The translations under genes were made by a program, and so were the position numbers. DNA of 64,000 nt from Elysia crispata (taxonomy: Eukaryota; Mollusca; Gastropoda; Plakobranchidae): positions 256,001-320,000 of the forward strand of contig JAWDGP010006665.1 of the NCBI GenBank assembly GCA_033675545.1, in the 5' to 3' direction. Numbering within the stretch: the first letter of the stretch is position 1; each line of letters opens with the position of its first letter. Below the pieces are notes generated by a model that was given only the letters and a program-made list of their open reading frames with translations, was not told the origin of the DNA and searched no databases. Shown one piece after another: positions 36,751 to 49,251 of the stretch.

Positions 36751-38252
36751 ACTACAACTACAACTACTACAACGGAAATTATCAAATTTATGAACCACTC
36801 AATTTCATTTTTTCATTTCTTTAGTGGTAACATAAAATTTCTCATGAACCCAGACATGACGTGAAACACAATTTTTTTCGCTGAATCGCTGTTGTCTTCG
36901 GCTGACAGGTCTTGACACCCGGCTTATTCCTCTACCGATGATAGATCTGTGAACTCTGAAAGTATACCTCGTGAATTGAGTGCTTCCGTCGTTGATTAAA
37001 AAAAGGAGAGCCGCAAGGATCTGTAACAAACATGATAAATGTAAAAGTTCATTACTGGATCGTCTGAATAATTATGTCATTAGCTTCAAAATATCGAACG
37101 TATACAGTTCAAAGTGACTATTGAATTTCATACAGACAAAAATCTTTTGATAAAACATGCCACTTCATTCGCTGTGAAACCCTTATGTTATTGTAAATAA
37201 ATATATACCTACCCACCTCTTTTACTTTATTCCTTGATTGAAAAGAAAGCAAGCCATGCCTCATTCATACTTAAAAAGTTATTATCAAATGCAACTGTAC
37301 TTATAGTCCTTGAACTTTATGCATCGTAGCTCATGGGCATCCAGCAATAATCAATGTCTATAACCACCGGCCTTTTTCAGTCGTTGGGTCACTTAATCAA
37401 AATTTAGACTTAGGTGATCGATAAAATAAGAGAAAACCGTCACAATTACAAAAAAATTCCTAGCTGCAGATTTTCAAAAATTAATATAATATAGCTTCCC
37501 AGCACTAAAGCTCTAGGTTTAGATCTACGAAATAAAAAATAAAAAAATGACGAAGAAAGATCTAAGTACTGTATTAAAAAATTGATATTTTGGCCCGCTT
37601 TTCATTTTCATGTTTTAGCCAGACTAGACCTAATTTTTTTACTTAGATCTAGATTATAGACCTTGCTTTGTAAAGGGCCTCTTAACCGTCAATATAAGTA
37701 CGGTATGCTTGTTTTTCAACAACATGTAGATCTAATATAAATATAATCTGTTTATGATGGTATTTTCAATGGAATAAAAATCCGTTTTACTGAATCTAAA
37801 TCTAGATTGAGATCTTAATTTTTAGTTTTATTTCTTAACTAGATTGGTAGTAAGTTCAATGCAAATTGGAATTTATATTCAAGTTTTTAATCCCGATTCA
37901 GTCTAAATCTAGTTTCACCTGAATACATCAGAGCAGGTTACCTTTGCGATTTGCTAGCTGCAAATCACAGCTTATCTCCTCCGCTATCCAGAAAGGTTCT
38001 TGACTTCGAAATCTGTACCTTGCATGTAATTCATCATCGTTATAGACATCAAAGTGGTTGGTTTTATGTTGAAAACTTCGGAATCGTATTTCTCTCGGTC
38101 ACCGATTAATTTCGTTGATAATGTCCACCATTGTTGGGCCGCAAATACAGATCTTGGGCCAACCCCATCGACCGCCCAAATTTTGGGACGCACAGCAAGG
38201 GCCCAACTTGGGCATGTGTGCTAAGTTAGGCGGGAACTTTGTCTTGGGAACA

Positions 38253-38272
38253 TTTCATGCGCACGGCCACAG
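38253..38272 (-). repeat. Right 20-bp terminal inverted repeat
   Basis: Exact inverted match to 34058-34077, preceded by the subterminal TTGGGC-rich block at 38130-38250. Confidence 0.85.
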
Positions 38273-39010
38273 AACTTTTAGCCCCTTGATCCAAAAAATG
38301 ATTCAGATTTTGAGTATGGTCAACCCTTATGAAGATATTGGTCTTGGAAAGTAAGGTCAAGCAATGCCCAGTGAAGTCCCATATCCTGTTTCCAAGACGT
38401 GTACACCCGTACTTAACCCGACTGCACGTTATGACAGTTAACGACTGCCCAAAAGCACGAAAAAGAATTGGATCGAGATCTTCATTCCTTTAAAAAAAAA
38501 GAAAAGCTCTTCGCGTTTGAAGGCTTTTAAGGAGATTTTGTATGCGCTGCGAAGTTTTTGGGTGCGGCAAAATGCAATATATAACCTAAAGGAATTTTGC
38601 TTTTGCTTTTACGGATAAATACAAGAATCAAGCAAGCATGGAATGTACTTTTGTTAAACCTAAACAATATGAATTGTAAGATTCGAACGTCCTTAATTTT
38701 TCTTTGTTACAGAATAGTAATTTCTTTAAACGTAGAATCTTTATATTTTTCACTTTATTAAGGGCACTAAATGCGCTTTCTTGTCATGCAAAAATAAATT
38801 GGAAACCGTCATCAGCTTAATGTTAATGTCAATGAAAATCTATTTGAGGGTAAAGATTTTTAGCTCTTATGGGATTGATTTTTTCTCTCCCAAATTCCCT
38901 TTTGATTATTCTGATCTCTCTCCAGATTTATGTTCTATGCATATCAATTTTTCCATATCTTTATCTATCTATCAATATAATTTATAATTATATAAATCTC
39001 TCTCTTTCTT

Positions 39011-39080
<70 letters not shown>

Positions 39081-39114
39081 CTTTTCTCGTGACCTCTGCT
39101 TGTGCTTCCCTAAG

Positions 39115-39199
<85 letters not shown>

Positions 39200-41027
39200 A
39201 ATTTCCTTTTTAGCAATAGCAATTAGAACCAATTTAATCAATGTGATAGATATATAAATATCACATGCTTCAAGATGAGTACTATTTCTTCAACTACAGA
39301 TACTGCCTTAAAACAATTAGAGGGAAGTAACCACGATAATTGAAAATTCTAAATATTTTCACTTACGTTACATCTAACGTTTGTACGAAAAATATACACA
39401 TAGGGCCTAATACCAAAGTCTTTTTTAATAGAATTGTGCGTAGTTGTGGTTGCATAGAAGACGGTGTAGAGGTTATAATTCTTGATTGATTAAAACAGGC
39501 TTTAATAATATTTCACGGACTAGATTTGTGGTAATCAAATTCTTTGGTTGTTTTTTTTATTCGATTTTATATCCTACCTCTCGACTTAGCTCAATGAAGC
39601 CACATTCTTCTGTGTTATTCGACGGGACGGAGAACGGATTGGTTGGGTAAACTTGTTTCAAACTCCATCAACTGAAGGTAAACCATCTTTCTAAAGTAAG
39701 CTGCATACATGATTATGTCGATGGTGACCTCAGACTTACACGTATGAGGAAACCGATATTATAATAGCGAACATTAAACCAAACACTGATGCTCCCACTT
39801 ATTTTTTATATAAATAGTTGAAAAAGTATTGAAAATTAAAAACTTGAATGGCTATGTGCTGTTTTCTGGATACACTTTTTGTTTAAAAAACATAAATATA
39901 TGTTGGAATCTCCTAGCTTGCCTTTGCAGAAAGTTGTTGATCGTTTTATTTTTAATCATATGAACATCCTAAATCTTCTGCGGTGTCTTTTTTAACTTAA
40001 AGCTTTATGTAACTTTCTAAAGAACTGAATATCTAAATTTGATTTTATTCAGAGTTAATACAATTATAATTATTATTCGAGTACAATTATTGTTCTACAC
40101 GCTTTGTCATCCCTGATAATATTTTGTCCAGTATTTTTTGTAATTGCATTTTTATTTGAGGCATGTTTAATAGCACTTTCTTAGAGAAAAGGATTTTAGA
40201 TTTACATTGCTTAGATATAGATGCTATAAAGTAGGTTACAAACCCCAGTCTAAGAAATATACGCGTAAGTACTATTACACACATTTTATGAGCATTTAGC
40301 TTCAAGTGTATAACTGCTTACTTTTCACACGGCTTATTATGCTTAATTTACCCAGATTATTAGCAGACCTATGTCTGCACCATAATCAAATCACTGATTT
40401 TTACAGAAATTTTTCAAAATAAAGCATCTTGACAAAATAAGAATATATATTTTTCTGGTTATTCACATACCTTTGTTTAGATAGGTCAAAAAAAACCAGG
40501 GACTTACATCATCTTAACTTTTGACACAGTTTACATAGGTGACCTTGGGTTAGTTGGACTTGTCTATACCAAAACGCTCCAGTCAAACATGAGATGCAAA
40601 GCGAGTGGAGACATGGAAGGATTCAGTAAGGATGTTCAGGAGATGGAGAAAACTTTTGGGCCTTTAAACTCACGAGAGAAAGACATATTTTTTTTGTTTT
40701 AACAGTGCTCGAAAATTTCAGTGTCGTCATCTACTTCGCCATCTTTTGGAGAGGGCTTGGGATATAACAATGGTTTTCAAACTACTATCAGTACTTGTTT
40801 CTCTTATCCTGAAATCCGAAAATGTAGATTCTGTTAAAAGTTTAAAAAGTACCATTAACTTTATTAATTTTTTCCACCCACCATGTTCTACTGAGTAAGT
40901 TCCCTTGGATTAGAGGTTTAAGTTAGATTGAGAAAAAAGCAATTTCTTGGTATTGAGATGAAAATTAACATGCTATTAAGTCTAGTGTTAGACAACATAC
41001 GACTCCATCTGTGACCCTTTAACAGTC
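38273..41027. other. Intergenic between DSL genes 2 and 3, no gene seen
   Basis: AT-rich DNA with a double (CT)n microsatellite at 38997-39195. No coding exon could be supported on either strand. Confidence 0.5.
38997..39195. repeat. Two (CT)n microsatellites split by a 40-bp unique spacer
   Basis: CT tracts at 38997-39074 and 39117-39195 flank gtgacctctgcttgtgcttc. Confidence 0.95.
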
Positions 41028-42664
41028 CTAATTTCAGGTTATAATGAATTGACTGTATCGGTGATTTTTCAGAAAATCCTAAATAGAAAGAATAAAACTG
41101 ATTTGGATTAAGCGACCCAGGGCCAGGTTTGACTTGGTGAGCGTTATATTGTACTGAAATTCCAATCTATTTTTGGGGGCCGGCTAAACTTTCGAAAGTA
41201 TTTTATTTAAACAATTTAAAGTATTCCAGATATGGAATTTTCATACTCTTTTTTTTTTTTAAGAACAGAAGTATACCAAAGGAAATCCATTTTTCCTCCA
41301 GAAATTTTTTTCATAAAAATTTTTATGTTTGAATTCTAACATGTTTGAAAACCAGTGCTCAACCTTTCTAAACCGCAAAGGTAAGACTGTTAACAAAATA
41401 CAAACTAAAGAGTGCAAATCTGTAAAAGGGCTTTTCATGAGTGCAACTCTCTTGCAATGAAATGTCCTTGTCACCAGATTAATTATTACACATAATTACA
41501 TATGGGAGAAACGGTGCTTGATGTAAAGTGAGACATCGCTCACCAATTACCTTTTAGAAAGAGTTATTAAACTCGTAAAAAATAAATATTTTTTCTTGAG
41601 AATTATAATTGTTTTTCGCATAAATTAAATTGGAAGGTTATCTAGAGAACATTTATGGCAAGATTGTTTATGGTACGCTATTTGCTGTGGAAGGTCTGCA
41701 GTAACTTACGTCGACGAAGAAAGCTAGAGATTTTTCGTCTCTAATGAGGAAAAATATGTGATGTCACTGCTGGTCCTAGATACCTCGCAACTTATTATAG
41801 GATATGCTTATCAAGTCTTATTCCTCCTCCTCTTCCCCCCCCCCCCCCCCCCCGAATCATTTTATTTTAGTGAGTTTTATTAATTTCAGGTCTTTCATTG
41901 TTTAGGCAAAGTAACTTATATTTAAATATATTTGTCTCAATTTATCGAACAGGTCTCATAACAGCTAGCAGAGATATACGTCCATATCTAAAATCTCTCG
42001 TCAAACAGTTGAATGAAACGTAACTCAGCCAACAATCTTTAATTATATTTGTATACTCAGTTACTAATCGGGGGGAAATCTATTATTATCGATATTTGCG
42101 CGATGATAGAATATACAATATGGCTTTATTGCCCTTGAAATAGATTCTATATTTAATTTTATTCCTAAACAAAATTATGCATTATGCCAGTTCACTTGGA
42201 ACAACTTAAAAGAATTCATTATGGATTTTATATTTTATTGAAAACTTTCTTACATATCGACAAAGATTAACAAATAAATATATACCTTTTTGCTTTAAAA
42301 CTGTCCAATCATGTTTGCAACAATAAATGTCGTGCAATTAATTTTAAGCTTTTATTTAATCAAGCGTAGTTTACGTGTAAAAGATTATGAAATGGGACTG
42401 TAAAGCTCATGGCATTGAATCAATATGAGCTTAAGAGACGATATATAACAATGGAAAGAGCAAATACAGGCAATGCATACATACACAATTTTAGAGGCAG
42501 ACAAACCACAGGTTATTCATAACTTTAACGCTTGCGAAGCTTAGTTATATGGGTATAAAAATTTTGATGGCAAGAATCATACTTCGCCTTTCGCCTTATG
42601 TTTCTTACTGACTTAATCACAAACACAGCAAGAAAATTAAACATGTCCATATGAACTTGAGATG
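41028..42664. repeat. Segmental duplication copy 1: 3' flank of DSL gene 3
   Basis: This block aligns along its length with 54192-55854, for example ggtttgacttggtga, attttatttaaacaattta, gtaagactgttaacaaaatac and ggcaagattgtttatggtacg. Unlike copy 2, it holds a run of about 19 C at 41835-41853. Confidence 0.85.
42234..42239 (-). promoter_or_regulatory. Possible polyadenylation signal of DSL gene 3
   Basis: AATAAA on the minus strand, about 425 bp after the stop. The matching site in gene 4 is conserved at 55406-55411. A closer AATAAA at 42351-42356 is not shared. Confidence 0.35.
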
Positions 42665-44350
42665 TTAAGTACTGGCTTGTGCTTGACTTTCCTTGCGACT
42701 TTCAGGCGGAGATAGTGAAGGCTGTACTCTACCTCTTCTGAACCACTGTTTCTTCATTTTGTTCATGAGATAGGTTGTAGCTGCGAACAAAACTCCTAAC
42801 ACAAACAACCCTACAGAAACGGAAGTTGCGACTACTGTGGTCATATTTCTGCTGTTAGATGAATGCGCTTGATTCGATATGGGCGTCTTCGATGTCGATA
42901 AGGTCTTGTCTGATGTGCTCAGCAGCACTGTTGATCCTTTGCTAAAGAGGATAGTGGGCGTATTCGATATTGCTAGAGTAGAATAGAATTTGGAGGAGGT
43001 GGATGGCTTCGATGTTGATGTTGGTGGTGCAGTGATAAGGGAGATCAAAGAACTGCTAGTAGATGTGGGCATCTTCGATGTCGATAAGGTCTTGTCTGAT
43101 GCGCCTAGCAGCACTGTTGATCCTTTGCTAAAGAGGATAGTGGGCGTATTCGATATTGCTAGAGTAGAATAGAATTTGGATGAGGTGGATGGCTTCGATG
43201 TTGATGATGATGGTGCAGTGATGAGGGAGATCAAAGAACTGCTAGTAGATGTGGGCATCTTCGATGTCGATAAGGTCTTGTCTGATGCGCCTAGCAGCAC
43301 TGTTGATCCTTTGCTAAAGAGGATAGTGGGCGTATTCGATATTGCTAGAGTAGAATAGAATTTGGATGAGGTGGATGGCTTCGATGTTGATGATGATGGT
43401 GCAGTGATGAGGGAGATCAAAGAACTGCTAGTAGATGTGGGCATCTTCGATGTCGATAAGGTCTTGTCTGATGTGCTCAGCAGTACTGTTGATCCTTTGC
43501 TAAAGAGGATAGTGGGCGTATTCGATATTGCTAGAGCAGTATAAAATTTGGTTGAGGTGGATGGTTGTGCTGTTGCTGGTGACGGTGCAGTGATGAGGGA
43601 GATCAAAGAACTGCTGGTTGTTGTTAGATTTTTATGCTCACATTGTTCTCCTGAATGTGACGATGTACATGAACAATTGAAGCCCAGGTGTATGTTGGTA
43701 CAGGTACCACCGTTCTGACACGAACCACTCGTACAGTATGGAACCAGGTCGGTACAGTGAGGTCCTTGCCAACCATCGGTGCAGTTCTTCGACCCATCGC
43801 TCAGACAGGTGTACTGGTGCGTTGGTTTACAATACACGCTACACGTGCGTCCAAAACGATAATTTCTACACTGGTGTACTACATCAAGACCTAACTCAAC
43901 ATCTTTGTCTCTTAAGACCATCTGTCGCCAGTGATCATTTCCACTGAAGAAGGTATCAATCCAATCGATGACAAAACTGAAGTTGGCAATTAACTGTGTG
44001 TCATTTAGATTAACTTCAAGGGCTAGAATATTAAAATGAATATTTTCAGGGGCAAAGGAGTCAAGAAAAGCCACGACGTTAAAAATATCGTTTCCCTTAA
44101 TATTACCGATTTTGTTTCCTAGTTCAAAAGAATCAACATCAGCCATAACAGGTGTAAGAGTTTGGAAATAGGCGCCGCACTGTTTCCCACCAACGTATGT
44201 AGCACACGGCGAAAAGATGGTATCACACTGGTCAGGCGGACAGTTCGGGGGAGTCAGACCAGGGTTATCACAGCAGGTACCGTCAGCCAGGGCTCCCTGG
44301 GAGTTAGTGAAGTTCCTGTACCGCAGTCCGGTTATAACGTAATTTTGTGT
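42665..44350 (-). other. DSL gene 3, exon 2
   Basis: The acceptor on the minus strand is TTCTTCCCCTTCAG and the first codons read TQNYVITG. Length is 1,686 nt including the stop. Confidence 0.9.
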
Positions 44351-46429
44351 CTGAAGGGGAAGAAAAGAAACGGCCAAGATATGTTTTTTTTACTGTTAAA
44401 CTAATTTTCTATACCAGGTACTTGCTGAACTAATCTGCTAAACTATATCATGCGCCGTTTAATTCTTGTCTCTTGTTTTGCATCAATTCTGCGATGTAGG
44501 AAAAGAGCCATCGCGATCCTGATATCGCCTGAAACTTTTCCCCGTTTGATCTCCTCTAATTCAGTATTTGCTGCTCTTAACAAAATGTTCACACATAAAC
44601 AATGAAATAATAATCAAAGCTTGTCTAAACATAATCATCTTAAATTCTAAAACAAAATTTTTGGTGCTTCCGAAATAATCTATTTCAGGCTGTAAGATAT
44701 AATGAGAGTAATTTTCTGCTAAAGGTTCAGTAAAGAAAAGGCCATAATTTGATTCGTAACACTCGTGCTGAGAATCAGTTTGCTAATCACTTTGTCAGTT
44801 TTGACCAAACGGAAAAAATAAAGAAAAGAAGTAGGCATTGCTCAGCTAATGTCTGTACCTTGAACTCAATGTCAAATTAGAATAGTTACCTAATTTTGTT
44901 GAATTCTGACCTATTTTAGATCATGTTGAATGTGTTTCTAGCGAGTCGTCTCAGCAAGACAAAGGGTGTCGCACAGGGGAGGACCGAGGTCAATGCCAGC
45001 CAGACCATCTGTCCTTTCTTGTGTTTTTATTTCTTATGTCTCATTTGTCGGCTCAAACTAGATCAGGATCTTGTGATTGCTGCTTCTATTCCAAGATCTT
45101 CTGTACAATGGTAGCGACTAATTTATGCAGCCATGATTGTGAACATGCTACGGGAGATTTGTTGTTTTTCGTAAAAAATGTGCCACTTCTTTGCTCGACA
45201 ATTTCTCTCCTCCAAACAAAATCATGGGGAAAAATGACGAGCCATCAGCAAACTGGCGTTTGAGTGGGCGAGGTAAAGTTTATAATTCTTTTTTTTTTCT
45301 CTAGAACTAGATTTTATTTACATCATTGTTTTCTAAACATGAAACATAAAAGGGCTATATAAAGGTTTTACATAAATCAAAATAACGCAATGCACACATA
45401 AATATATTTCGTTAAAGAAAGTACAAGTAGGCTATCAGCATTTTGACCGAGTCACTAAAAAATTCAAAGAAAACACTTTATCGTATAGAGCGCTTCGTAA
45501 AGCTACCAAATTGTGTATCATTACAGTTAATATTGAAATCAATCATTATTCTGTGTATCTAAGTTTTCCAAAAACCATTAAAGATGAGAAATACAATGAG
45601 CATAGGCAGATTGCTCGAATTTCCATTTTAAATCGAAGTTTTACAAACATTTAAGGAAACAAAGAGACTAATATGATAGTAAAAACTAGAGGATTAAAAA
45701 AAAAGGATTCCACAAAGCTGCGGATCTCATAACTCAAAAGATTAAAATCAGAACTAAACAAAAGAATAATATTTTATAGGTAATGTGAAACACCGTTTCT
45801 TTCCCGTACGATTAATGCTATGATAACTAAGTGAAGATATTTTGAGTCGAGTGTTTTACTGAGATCTCGCGCTCTCCTCAAAGGGTATGATACTATTGAG
45901 GACAGACATTACCAAAACAGTTGCTTTAATGAAAGTTTTGGTTTAAAATAGACCAGGTTACGATAAGATGAACTCAAACTCTAATCCTAACTATAATTAT
46001 ATTTAACTTAACTCAATTAGTGTAATGTTTTTATTGGTGCTGTGTTCCCAAGGGTAGTAACCTCAATCCGTATCTAAAAAGTCGTGCATCGCGATAAACT
46101 ATTATGAAGAAAAGGCTCACTGTTTATTCTGCTCACCTTTGTTGTTTGAATTTCATTGAATTCAGAAGATATTTTTCTTATTATAATTTCTATACAATTT
46201 TAATTTTTCAATATTTCCAATCTATCTTTGAAATAAATACAGGGTAACAGCTCCCTGAATAAGATTAACTTTTAGCCTTTTTATCCTTATGATAAAATCA
46301 TTGTACCAAAGCATTAACAATTTCTTTCTTATGAAATGAACAAGGCTTAAAAATACTTACAGCTCCAAAGGAAAGCCCAGACATACAAATCCAAAAGATT
46401 GAAGCTATCGCTTTGCTTAAAGGAATCAT
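42665..46429 (-). CDS. DSL gene 3: mini Notch-ligand-like membrane protein with long repeat stalk, 584 aa, 2 exons
   Basis: Exon 1 (46361-46429) encodes a 23-residue signal peptide; exon 2 (42665-44350) encodes residues 24-584. Domains: MNNL-like module (24-162, GLRYRNFTN and DGTCCD); DSL domain (163-222, with the shortened X7 loop between Cys3 and Cys4); one EGF (C229-C260, X4-X5-X8-X-X8 spacing); a Ser/Thr-rich stalk of four tandem 62-residue units, each containing SSLISLIT, STSKPSTSSKFY, AISNTPTIL and SDKTLSTSK; transmembrane helix at about 528-552; tail NKMKKQWFRRGR...QAQAST. The ATG at 44377 used by a naive ORF lies upstream of the splice acceptor. The stalk is probably heavily O-glycosylated (inference). 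It has the longest stalk of the four paralogs. Confidence 0.91.
42884..43625 (-). repeat. Coding minisatellite, 4 units of 186 bp, in DSL gene 3 stalk
   Basis: The word gatgtcgataaggtcttgtc recurs at 42891, 43077, 43263 and 43449, exactly 186 bp apart. The units are almost identical, and the copy farthest upstream in the gene is the most diverged. Confidence 0.95.
44400..46360. other. Intron of DSL gene 3, no other gene seen
   Basis: A 2.0-kb AT-rich intron without microsatellite expansion. The frame at 44923-45263 (plus) has no recognisable features. Confidence 0.6.
46361..46429 (-). other. DSL gene 3, exon 1 (signal peptide)
   Basis: Twenty-three codons from ATG at 46429 to a GTAAGT donor in phase 0. 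The peptide reads MIPLSKAIASIFWICMSGLS and ends FGA, as in gene 4. Confidence 0.88.
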
Positions 46430-46608
46430 TTTTGTACCTAATTTTTAATGTACTTATGAAAATATAACAGGAAGATTCTTATATGTTTGAGGTTTTCTTT
46501 TTCTCATTGGAAGAAGCATAAGTTATAAACCATTCATTTTGCTTCAGACTTTTTCTTCAATATCACCTTGATAAATTATTAAGCAACCTTTTGAAATTCG
46601 GCTTAATA

Positions 46609-46616
46609 CTTTTATA
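46609..46616 (-). promoter_or_regulatory. TATA box of DSL gene 3
   Basis: TATAAAAG on the minus strand, about 180 bp upstream of the start codon, similar in spacing to gene 4. Confidence 0.65.
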
Positions 46617-46619
46617 CCC

Positions 46620-48599
46620 ATACGAATCAGAGTAAGTTATTCGCAATGCTGAAATCAATTTCCCAACGACATTGATTTATGAACTTTAGATTTTCGTATC
46701 AGGTGATAATACAGCCATACATTATATGCAACATTTTTTAAGGAGAAAGCAATAAGATTTCAGGCTTGAATACTCTTCGAAATTTAATCCTCTATAATCC
46801 TCTTCTTTTGCGTATTATTGACCCTACAGGTTAACTTAATATAGTTACATTTTCACTATTTGAACAAGAGAGAAAAGGTGAATCTTGGCAGAGGAACAAA
46901 GAACGAAAGATTAGGAACATTTTGCTTTAAGAAAGAGACTGTTGTATGGTTCAGAAAATGCCTGGTAAAGACGATCACAAAATGATTCTATGTTAATGTG
47001 TGGGAGTGTGAATGAGGTTTGTGAAGGCAGGGCATTTCAGTTGAGTTCTCTGTGCCTTTGTTATTGCAGTTAAACAAAACCATTGCTATAAAAACTATAA
47101 ACCTATTTACCTAATGTACCTAATATATTTATAGCCTTGTAGTGTATTTCAAGATGGAAAGAAATGGTTGTTTCACAAAATGATATCTCTTATCTTGAAC
47201 TAGAAGCCCTAGAAAACACTCATCTTTTTCTTTGAAATTAAACTTAAATATGATTATTTTGGGAAAAGCAAGATTTTAATACCGGTATCTTTAAAACTTC
47301 GAAATAAAAAGTGTGTTTTATCGTTCCAAAAACGAAAATGGTATGGAATTTGGAATTGAGCGTCTATTACGCAAGATAACAGCCGCTATGGGGGAGACAG
47401 GTAATGCCAAGAAACTTTTAAAAATGTTTACAGCACTCAGGTGCACATTTATCTGTAGGAAGTAAACAGGATATATGAGTACACGATCATATTTATCTGA
47501 ACCACTCTATGGCGTCTTAACAAGAATTGACTTTATCTCAAAGTAAGAGAAAGTGTCAGAGTCGGACTCTGATATAATCATAGCCCGTTGCGTAATAGAA
47601 TTCCGTTTGCGTATTTCACGGTCTGTAATAAAGTTTTATGCACAAGCTTAATAGTCTTTATGACACTTTCCCCAATATTTTATGTCTGTTATACACTGAA
47701 AAAAATTGGTCCATTTAACGCGCATAATAAAAGTTGATCTCGTTTCTGTTTACTTTGATTTACAACGACAGTAACAATTCCATTCTGGTTATTACCTAGT
47801 CTAGTTCTATCGAGAGACTATTTTGTAGGTTAATTCACTGTAAGTCTTTTGATATGACTTCACAAAGATACACTTACAGAATATAAGATAAAGCTCAGTA
47901 AAATAAAAGTTTGCGCACAATTATTTACAGACAAGCCATGAACAACGCGAGATCTAAAAAATAACATCTTGATAACTGAAAATAATGCGCGCATTTTTAA
48001 TGCCGCAAATCATAAAAACTAATGGAGGACTATGTATACGAACACGCTTTTTTCTCCTTTACTTTAAGAATGTTCAATTCTAACCTTTTATGAGACATTT
48101 GTCTACTACATCTGCATTTTACACTTTACTTGCATTACCAAATATGTGAAAATATATATTTTTAAGCCTTGCTTTTTTTTTTTCTCATCAAAGTTGCCGT
48201 CACAATTTTAACAGTTTCCTACCTGTGTCGCTTGGACGACCTGAGAGGACGGAAGACAACCCAGAACACACAGAATTCAGAAACTTTATCTGTATCAGTT
48301 TGGAAATTTTGATTACATGTTCGATATAAAAAAAACTTTGTGTAAATATAAGTATTAGATTCTTAAGATATAACATTATGTACATGTAACTAATGAATAT
48401 TTTTTTTTTATTTATTAGTTTGAGGTGAAAAAGCGACATTACTATTGCGAGATGTACATAGATAATGGCATAGCTTTTGCAATAAAAGTTTCACAATTTA
48501 AGGTTGTGATTAAGTATGTGTGAATGAATTTGATCCAGAAGCCCAAATATAGACTATTAAAATTAAAGGTGAAATTATCGCTGAGCTTGTAATGATAGA
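46620..48599. other. 5' flank of DSL gene 3
   Basis: No gene seen. The stretch at about 47880-48040 resembles 61205-61390 in the 5' flank of gene 4 (shared aacaacgcgagatct and aaatcat-aaa--aatggag), which extends the duplication upstream. Confidence 0.5.
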
Positions 48600-48705
<106 letters not shown>

Positions 48706-49206
48706 ACAAGATTCTGTGCGGTAATGCACAAATTGTCAATTAAAAATGTACCACAGCGATCGATTCCTTCAAAGTCACATGCGTGGATCCTTTTAGTGTA
48801 CAAAAGGATACCATCATAAACATGTATTATTTAATGTTATGTATAGAAAGTTATTTCTCAAAAGGGAAAGAGGTCTCGCCATCTTAAATGTCAGAGTAGT
48901 TGACTTAATTTACGAAGTAGAATAACATTTACGCGTTGTTTAGTTATTCTCCAACTGCCAGCAGTGGGTAAGAACGCGCGACCAGTTTTACAGAGACCAA
49001 TAAGACTAGTGTTTGAACATCTAGCTGTGCCTTGGTTATCGTCTAAAGATAGAAAAGTACAGATTCTTGGGTTAGTGGTCGATCGGAGAGAAAAAAAGAG
49101 TTTCAGAGAGCTATGAAAGACAGGGGAGAAAGATGAAGATACAGCTACAGCTTCAGATGAAGGATAGCGTGAAAGATAGAACAAGAGGGGAAAGACATAT
49201 CTATAT

Positions 49207-49207
49207 C

Positions 49208-49249
<42 letters not shown>
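49207..49249. repeat. (TA)n microsatellite
   Basis: About 21 TA units. Confidence 0.95.

Positions 49250-49251
<2 letters not shown>

Noticed and set aside
36805..37029. Minus-strand 74-residue frame with a hydrophobic start (MLQILAALLFLI)
   Set aside because: It resembles a signal peptide and is preceded by a TTTGTTACAG acceptor-like site, but the rest has no known domain and no partner exon. It lies inside the candidate transposon.
42990..43544. Three plus-strand 60-residue frames repeating every 186 bp (also at 56180-56821)
   Set aside because: They are the antisense of the coding minisatellite in the DSL stalk and simply inherit its period. There is no promoter or independent codon signal.
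44351..44377. ATG at 44377 as the start of DSL gene 3 (and 23558 for gene 1)
   Set aside because: Both ATGs lie upstream of a clear splice acceptor. A separate signal-peptide exon with a matching phase exists for each gene.
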